Positions 58,757-64,000 of a stretch of 64,000 nt of DNA are shown here, one piece after another. The stretch's first letter is position 1. Each line of letters starts with the position of its first letter. Below the pieces are notes generated by a model. The model searched no databases. It saw only the letters and a program-made list of their open reading frames with translations, and was not told the DNA's origin. This stretch comes from Clostridia bacterium. Its GTDB lineage: Bacteria > Bacillota > Clostridia > Lachnospirales > Lachnospiraceae. The DNA is taken from assembly GCA_910574835.1 (NCBI GenBank), contig CAJTDE010000012.1:1-64000 (forward strand), written 5' to 3'. The position numbers were made by a program, and so were the translations under genes.

Positions 58757-59551
58757 ATGAATATTGATGAACTTACACAGAAACTGCAAAAAAAAGAATT
58801 GCAGATGCTGAAAGAATTATCAAAGATATTGAAACAGAACCAAATTCCTTTTTTCCTGGCATATGGATCAGCGCTGGGGTGTGCAAGGCACAGCGGTTTT
58901 ATCCCGTGGGATGATGATATAGATATTTTTATTAAGGGGACAGATTACGCAAAATTAAAGGAAGTGTTTCGAACACAGAATACAGGAAATCTAATATTGC
59001 ATGATTATGATACGGTTAATGCTTATCCGTTTATTTTTCCGAAGATTGTTGCAAGTGATACTCTGTTGATAGAAAAATCCTTAAAACATACAAATTATAA
59101 GGGGGGAATATATATTGATGTATTCCCGCTGGCAGAGGTATCGAATAATAAATTTGCGCAGAAGGCAATGAAAATACGTAGATATATATATTACAGTATG
59201 ATTCGTGGATATTATTATAATTTTGATTCGATTCCAAGGAAATTGTTTAGCGGAATTGTAAGAAAAGTCATAGATCCTTTAAAGATCCAGGCAAAGATTT
59301 TTAAAGAATATACACAACGGGTAAGAGACTGTAAATTTTATTCAGGCAGCATAGATTCAGGTGAACTATATAAAAAACAATATTTTGAAGAAATGATTGA
59401 TATGCCGTTTGAAGACACTGTGATGCCTATGGCAGCAGAATATAAAGATATGTTGGAAGTGTATTATGGTGATTATATGATCTTTCCAAAAGAAGAAGAC
59501 AGAGTTTCAAACCATAATTTTGAGATAATAAAATTTTATGATGAGATATAA
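58757..59551 (+). CDS. LicD-family phosphotransferase
   Basis: 264 residues from ATG 58757, five bases after GGAGG. LicD signature: FFLAYGSALGCARHSGFIPWDDDIDIFI with the DDDID metal cluster, later GGIYIDVFPL. LicD proteins transfer a phospho-alcohol such as phosphocholine from a CDP donor to a glycan. The PLP enzyme and nucleotidyltransferase downstream could make such a donor. Confidence 0.9.
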   Translation: MNIDELTQKLQKKELQMLKELSKILKQNQIPFFLAYGSALGCARHSGFIPWDDDIDIFIKGTDYAKLKEVFRTQNTGNLILHDYDTVNAYPFIFPKIVASDTLLIEKSLKHTNYKGGIYIDVFPLAEVSNNKFAQKAMKIRRYIYYSMIRGYYYNFDSIPRKLFSGIVRKVIDPLKIQAKIFKEYTQRVRDCKFYSGSIDSGELYKKQYFEEMIDMPFEDTVMPMAAEYKDMLEVYYGDYMIFPKEEDRVSNHNFEIIKFYDEI

Positions 59552-59610
59552 AAATTTTTAGACAGAACTGGAACATTAACAGTATAATAATCAGGCTTGG
59601 AGGAAAAGAA

Positions 59611-60690
59611 ATGTATTTTGTAAATGAGTCAGCAGTTAATCTTGAGCGTATTGTATATCAAAATAATAGAAAAGATTATTTAAGACTAGATTTAAATGAA
59701 AATCCGGGTGGTCTGCCGGAAGAGTTTATTTCAGATGTACTTTCGGAGATAACTCCGGGATTTATATCACAATATCCGGAAACATATGATTTTACAGAAG
59801 CACTGGCAAAGTTTTTAAATGTAACTTCTAATAATATATGCCTTGTAAATGGTTCATCAGAAGGAATCCGCCATATTATAGAAGCGTTTACTTCCATAAA
59901 TGGAAGAATTGTAGGAGTATCACCATCTTATGCCATGTATGAGGTTTATGCAAAAATGTACGATAGGAATTTCGTTCCAATAAAATACACAGATGATCTG
60001 CAGATGCCTGTAGAAAGAATAATAGAACAGCTTACGCCGGATACACAGCTTCTCATTTTGCTAAATCCAAATAATCCGATTGGAAATGCTTATACGGAAG
60101 ATGAATTTGAACAAATATTAAAAAGATCAATCGAGAATGAGATAACAATTCTTATAGATGAGGCATACATGTACTTTTATAATAATACTTTTATAGATAC
60201 TGCGTTAAAAAATGCTCATGTATTTGTTACAAGAACATTTTCAAAACTGTTTTCTTTGGGAGGGCTTAGGCTTGGCTATATTGTGGGACAAGAAAAAGAT
60301 GTGAAGGTAATTCAAAATCTCTGTACCCCACATAATACGAATGCGGTGGCTATGCTTTTTGCACAGCGAATTATAGAAAAAGAAGGGCTGCTTGACAGTA
60401 TTATCAGCAAACAATTAGATGGGAAGGAGTATCTTATTGCTGATTTAAGAGCAAACGGATACGAGGTAAATGCTCAAGAGGGCAATTTCATATTTATAAA
60501 GCCCCAATATAAAGATGCTGATGAGCTAGTAGTTTTGCTGAGAGAAAAAGAGCGTATACTTGTTAAAGCTTACGATAAGGTGGGGTGTTTAGGCAAGTGC
60601 CTTAGAGTAACTACGGGAGAAAGGAAATATATGGATCAGTTTTTAACTGCATTATACAGCCTTGATAAAGTTAATTTTTTTAGCATGTAA
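59611..60690 (+). CDS. PLP-dependent class I/II aminotransferase-fold enzyme (HisC/CobD-like)
   Basis: 359 residues: LRLDLNENPGGLP, YPETYDFTEALAKFLNV, VNGSSEGIRHIIEAF, SPSYAMYEVYAKMY, LLNPNNPIGN, IDEAYMYFY and the PLP lysine in TRTFSKLFSLGGLRLGY. The HisC-like family includes histidinol-phosphate aminotransferases and CobD, a threonine-phosphate decarboxylase that makes aminopropanol phosphate. In a surface-sugar locus with LicD and a nucleotidyltransferase, a role in making an amino-alcohol phosphate or phosphonate is plausible. No his genes are near. Start at ATG 59611 after TTGGAGG. Confidence 0.88.
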   Translation: MYFVNESAVNLERIVYQNNRKDYLRLDLNENPGGLPEEFISDVLSEITPGFISQYPETYDFTEALAKFLNVTSNNICLVNGSSEGIRHIIEAFTSINGRIVGVSPSYAMYEVYAKMYDRNFVPIKYTDDLQMPVERIIEQLTPDTQLLILLNPNNPIGNAYTEDEFEQILKRSIENEITILIDEAYMYFYNNTFIDTALKNAHVFVTRTFSKLFSLGGLRLGYIVGQEKDVKVIQNLCTPHNTNAVAMLFAQRIIEKEGLLDSIISKQLDGKEYLIADLRANGYEVNAQEGNFIFIKPQYKDADELVVLLREKERILVKAYDKVGCLGKCLRVTTGERKYMDQFLTALYSLDKVNFFSM

Positions 60691-60714
60691 TAAATTATAT
60701 GTGGAGGAAAATTA

Positions 60715-61260
60715 ATGATAGAAAATGAAGAACTTATACAGTATTTTAATTCAATAAACAGTGATGCAAAGTATATATTTATAAATCCGTCAGAATTGAT
60801 TTTCGAAGAAAATGTTAAAATGAACTGCTATTATTGCGGTAGATATAATAATAACTGGCGCTGCCCTCCAAATCTCCCGGATATAGATTATAAACAAATG
60901 ATGAAGGAGTATGACAGGGGATGCTTTGTCATATTATCTTTTCATATACATGATAAAAAAATGTATTCCGAGATACGTAACGAGTCAAGTGTAGTACTCC
61001 ATAAATTATTGCTTGAATTGGAGAAATTAATGTGGAAGAATAATAGCTCCAATTCAATATCATTTATAGGAGGCTCCTGTAAACTGTGCCGCGGCGGCTG
61101 CGGAAAAGAAAAATGTAATAATCCATACTTGTCACGCAGTCCATTGGAGGCAATTGGAGTAAATATAGTAAAAAGTGCAAAAAAATATGGGGTAGATATA
61201 AAATTTCCCACGGATAAACATTTGATACGTATCGGATTATTACTTTGGCAGGAGGAGTAA
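60715..61260 (+). CDS. DUF2284 metal-binding protein
   Basis: 181 residues with the Cys pattern of DUF2284: CYYCGRYNNNWRCPPN near the start and GGSCKLCRGGCGKEKCNNPYLSRSP later, likely an iron-sulfur or zinc centre. The C-terminal part LEAIGVNIVKSAKKYGVDI is typical. The family has no assigned reaction. Its place between a PLP enzyme and a nucleotidyltransferase in this cluster is unexpected and could mean an extra redox step in the precursor pathway. Confidence 0.85.
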   Translation: MIENEELIQYFNSINSDAKYIFINPSELIFEENVKMNCYYCGRYNNNWRCPPNLPDIDYKQMMKEYDRGCFVILSFHIHDKKMYSEIRNESSVVLHKLLLELEKLMWKNNSSNSISFIGGSCKLCRGGCGKEKCNNPYLSRSPLEAIGVNIVKSAKKYGVDIKFPTDKHLIRIGLLLWQEE

Positions 61261-61264
61261 ATTT

Positions 61265-61975
61265 ATGAAATATATATTTTTAGTAGCCGGAAAAGGAACA
61301 AGATTGAATCCGTTGACCCTGAGTCATCCAAAATCAATGTTTAAACTGGATAATAATACAACATTGATACAAAGAATGGTAAGGCTGATACAAAAAAATG
61401 ACAGCAAAGCAGATATTATTATAGTGACGGGGCATATGCATAAAAGTATAGAAGAAGAGCTGAAAGATGTTCGGTTTGTCTATAATCCATTTTATAAGGT
61501 TACAAATTCTATCGCATCTCTGTGGTTTGCTAAGGAGACTTTTGTTGATAATGATGTTGTAATCATAGATGGCGACATTGTTATGTCTGAAAGACTGGTA
61601 AAAGAAGTGGTGTGCAGGCCGATAGATAAGCCGATGGTACTTGTGGACAGCTCAATTAGGACAGATGGGGATTACAATGTGGAAGTATCAGGAGATAAGG
61701 TCCTTGTTATGAGTAAAGAGCTGGAAACATATTATGGGGAATATGCAGGAATTACGAAACTTGATAAAAAGAGTGCAGCAAAGATGTGTAGAGAGATGGA
61801 GCTTATGATTGAAGAGGGATATTATGATCAATGGTATGAAAATTCTCTGGTACAATTGATTTTTAAAGAAGATTTCCATCTATATTATGAGGATATATCA
61901 GATTATGAATGGACAGAAGTGGATAGTGTCAATGATCTTATCGTGGCAAAAAATATCCATATGAAGGAGCAATAG
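61265..61975 (+). CDS. Sugar/phosphocholine-type nucleotidyltransferase (LicC-like)
   Basis: 236 residues. MKYIFLVAGKGTRLNPLTLSHPKSMFKL is the nucleotidyltransferase glycine-rich loop, followed by VTGHMHKSIEEEL, NPFYKVTNSIASLWFAKE, VVIIDGDIVM and DYEWTEVDSVNDL, as in LicC and related cytidylyltransferases. It would activate a phospho-alcohol or phosphonate as the CDP compound for LicD. Starts four bases after the DUF2284 gene. Confidence 0.88.
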   Translation: MKYIFLVAGKGTRLNPLTLSHPKSMFKLDNNTTLIQRMVRLIQKNDSKADIIIVTGHMHKSIEEELKDVRFVYNPFYKVTNSIASLWFAKETFVDNDVVIIDGDIVMSERLVKEVVCRPIDKPMVLVDSSIRTDGDYNVEVSGDKVLVMSKELETYYGEYAGITKLDKKSAAKMCREMELMIEEGYYDQWYENSLVQLIFKEDFHLYYEDISDYEWTEVDSVNDLIVAKNIHMKEQ

Positions 61976-61985
61976 CAGGGCAGAA

Positions 61986-63764
61986 ATGAAAAATATTTTA
62001 TTATTTGTAGTAGATTCTTTAAACTACAGCCATATAAAAAAGTCAAATTTGGATCTTATGCCTTTTATGGAAAAGCTGAAGAAGGACGCTGTTTATTGCG
62101 AACATATATATTCACAGGCCCCATACACAGAGGCAGCATTAATGGGACTGTATTGTGGGCAGGATGTGCTGGAAAATGGAGGATATATATTACGCTTCAA
62201 GGATGCCCCACAGACAATTTTTGATGTAATGCAGCAGAAAGGATATGTCACTTTTTGCAATTTTTATGAACCGCAATGCCACCCATCGTCTGTACGAAGG
62301 GGTGTAGATTGTTTGTATAATAATGTAGGCTATGATCCGGCAGCATTGTGGCCATATAGGTTAAAGCACTTTTCGGAACAATTGTCACAAGGGACGTTAG
62401 AAGAAAAGGATTATGAGTTATTGTATGAGATAATAAACGATAACCTTACAGAGTGGATAAAGTTTACAGATTGTATGCTTGATAATGACGAATCGGTTCA
62501 GATGATTCGGGACAATAGCTCAAATTATAATACAAAAACTGTAAAAAATGCTGTGGAAGCAGAATATAAGGATTTTATCAAAAACAGAAAGGATTATGTT
62601 AATAATATACTTACGAGAGGAACGAAGCATCCCTTCTTTCATATCCCTGCATATGTACAAAATAATAAAGTAAAAAACCGCGAGATAATGGGGCATGTAA
62701 GAAAAGAATTTACGCCTTTGTTCAAGCGAATACGAAGAATGAATTTTAAATTAAATATGCGTAATTGCAGAGGCATATTAAAAGGGCCAATTAAAAAAAT
62801 TTGGATTTTTATTAAACATCCAAGCGCAATAAGATTTAAAGAGTTTGTTAAAAGTTCTTATTTAGCGGTAAATCAATTGTTTGATCTGGATTTGTTTAAA
62901 AGAATAGGAAAAGATTATGATATCTTCAAAAATGCACCAAGCGCCAGAAAGCATGTGGAGTTCTATATCAATTGGGCAGAAGAACATAAAAATGCTCAAC
63001 CGCACTTTGCCTGTTTACATGTGATGGATGCACATAACCCGGAGACTTTTTTTACATTTGATTCAGATGATCAGAAGCTGCTTGATTTTGAAAAAAAAGA
63101 AGCAGAGAGTATCTTAAGCCAGATTCCTAAAAACTATTATGGAAGCCTTACACATGAGCTTTCTTTAAGATATATAGACAATACAATAAAATATATGTAT
63201 GACGAATTGGAACGAATCGGCATTCTGAAGGATACCTGTGTGATTTTAACTGCTGATCATGGTTTTTCTTTTAGTGGCAATCCACTGCGCGACAGCTTTG
63301 TCACGAATTTATATTTAGAAAATTATAATATTCCATGTGTGATGACCGGAACAGGATATTCGGCTAGAAAAGTGGAATCTTTGAGGATGAGTAAAGATAT
63401 ACCGGCGACTATTTGTACGATTGCTGATGGGAAAATTGTGAAAGAATTTTCGGGGCACAGTATTTTAGAGGATTTTGAATATGAGTATAATATCATTGAA
63501 TATTGCGGCGGAGGATGCCCGGATTTAGCAAGACGTGAATTGAAGATGGCAGTATATGATAAAGAACTTTTTGTTGGAATATTATGTAAACTGGATGAAG
63601 CTTTGTCAGATAAGGTAATTACGGAAGTATATGATCTGAAAAGTGATCCTTTACAATTAAGAAATCTTGTAAAAGATAAATATGACAAAGAGAAAGCAAG
63701 AAAAATGCTGACAATGATTGAAGATAGAAGGAGAAGTATCATTGCTACAAATCCACGGAAATAA
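61986..63764 (+). CDS. Alkaline-phosphatase/sulfatase-fold enzyme, phosphoglycerol-transferase type
   Basis: 592 residues, soluble by appearance with no membrane helix or signal. Metal and nucleophile regions: NILLFVVDSLNYSHI (first Asp), SQAPYTEAALMGLYCGQD (predicted Thr nucleophile), CLHVMDAHNPETFF and LTADHGFSFSGNP (Asp-His metal pair). Such enzymes hydrolyse or transfer sulfate or phosphate esters. A large insertion of basic helices (about 170-320) is not seen in usual sulfatases. It could transfer or remove a phospho group on the precursor; without a membrane anchor it would act inside the cell. Overlaps the last gene by 23 bases. Confidence 0.78.
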   Translation: MKNILLFVVDSLNYSHIKKSNLDLMPFMEKLKKDAVYCEHIYSQAPYTEAALMGLYCGQDVLENGGYILRFKDAPQTIFDVMQQKGYVTFCNFYEPQCHPSSVRRGVDCLYNNVGYDPAALWPYRLKHFSEQLSQGTLEEKDYELLYEIINDNLTEWIKFTDCMLDNDESVQMIRDNSSNYNTKTVKNAVEAEYKDFIKNRKDYVNNILTRGTKHPFFHIPAYVQNNKVKNREIMGHVRKEFTPLFKRIRRMNFKLNMRNCRGILKGPIKKIWIFIKHPSAIRFKEFVKSSYLAVNQLFDLDLFKRIGKDYDIFKNAPSARKHVEFYINWAEEHKNAQPHFACLHVMDAHNPETFFTFDSDDQKLLDFEKKEAESILSQIPKNYYGSLTHELSLRYIDNTIKYMYDELERIGILKDTCVILTADHGFSFSGNPLRDSFVTNLYLENYNIPCVMTGTGYSARKVESLRMSKDIPATICTIADGKIVKEFSGHSILEDFEYEYNIIEYCGGGCPDLARRELKMAVYDKELFVGILCKLDEALSDKVITEVYDLKSDPLQLRNLVKDKYDKEKARKMLTMIEDRRRSIIATNPRK

Positions 63765-64000
63765 TGTATTAAAGAGAAAAAAAATCATAATTATTGGTTT
63801 TGAGAGCTTCCTTCTTTTATTTGGGATATTTATTTTGGTCAATCGCGTTATTCGAGGTGTTTGCTATACAGATGAGATGTGGTATATAGCTGAGCCATAT
63901 ATTGTATCACAGGGAGGAGCGGTTCCATATGTAAATAACTGGACACAGGCAGCTGGATTCACAATACCATTATCAATTGCTTTTAAAATTTTTTGTGCTG
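63742..64000 (+). CDS. GT-C-like integral membrane glycosyltransferase, partial
   Basis: The frame from TTG 63742 (AAGGAG upstream) runs off the window end after 86 codons. It starts with a basic segment and a hydrophobic helix (IIIIGFESFLLLFGIFILVN), followed by CYTDEMWYIAEPYIVSQGG, which looks like the first outer loop of GT39/ArnT-type enzymes, with a DE pair. It would use a lipid-linked sugar on the outside. The start is provisional and the rest of the gene is not seen. Confidence 0.6.
   Translation, partial: MLQIHGNNVLKRKKIIIIGFESFLLLFGIFILVNRVIRGVCYTDEMWYIAEPYIVSQGGAVPYVNNWTQAAGFTIPLSIAFKIFCA

Overview
The window reads as chromosomal DNA of an endospore-forming, low-to-moderate GC Firmicute, most likely a Lachnospiraceae/Clostridia gut bacterium. 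The pointers are strong AGGAGG-type ribosome sites, 13 tRNA genes without encoded CCA, an alpha/beta-type small acid-soluble spore protein, a YtvI-type sporulation membrane protein, two stand-alone Spo0A C-terminal domains and a LoaP-like antiterminator. The species cannot be named from sequence alone.

Region 1 (about 0.1-12.9 kb) is a same-strand block of protein-glycosylation genes of the kind used for serine-rich-repeat (SRR) adhesins. It holds two tandem Gtf3-like/GT2 fusion enzymes, two tandem GT8 enzymes, an unusual enzyme ending in a GT-D (DUF1792) domain, and a gtfB-like/gtfA/gtfB cluster for initiating O-GlcNAc transfer. No adhesin or accessory Sec gene is visible, so the substrate must lie upstream or elsewhere.

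Region 2 (13-24 kb) is mixed: a cyclophilin-fold protein, a zinc-ribbon protein with a damaged start, a LysM lipoprotein, a MITE-like element with an 8-bp target duplication, a PilZ protein, two tRNA clusters, a DUF1700 membrane protein, a tiny Asn/Ser-rich protein, a rhodanese, an rRNA methyltransferase, an exported papain-like protease, RdgB, a phosphodiesterase and an E2-like acyltransferase with an altered active site.

Region 3 (24-40 kb) is mostly housekeeping: a sugar-binding lipoprotein coupled to pyrC, an XRE regulator, a CYTH protein, a DJ-1 protein, the spore protein, then tig-clpP-clpX-lon-engB (proteostasis and ribosome assembly), ytvI, a MATE transporter with a long structured leader, a DUF4364 regulator and a TIGR01212 radical SAM protein. 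Two Spo0A-C paralogs follow, each preceded by the same inverted repeat.

Region 4 (41-64 kb, running off the end) is a Wzx/Wzy-type exopolysaccharide or capsule locus on the plus strand. It has a CapD/PglF-type dehydratase, a Wzz-like protein, LoaP, an initiating phosphoglycosyltransferase, an aldo-keto reductase with a TPP-dependent E1 alpha/beta pair, an MBOAT/SGNH acylation pair (MBOAT split by a frameshift and carrying a G9 tract), glycosyltransferases, a UDP-sugar dehydrogenase, Wzy, Wzx, an acyltransferase, LicD, a PLP enzyme, DUF2284, a nucleotidyltransferase, a sulfatase-fold enzyme and the start of a GT-C-like membrane protein. From about 45 kb the DNA is clearly more AT-rich than the core genes to its left, which fits an exchanged surface-polysaccharide island. 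The dehydratase, UDP-sugar dehydrogenase and TPP/reductase genes would make sugar precursors, the phosphoglycosyltransferase and glycosyltransferases would build the repeat unit, Wzx/Wzy/Wzz would export and polymerise it, and the acyl- and phospho-transferases would decorate it.
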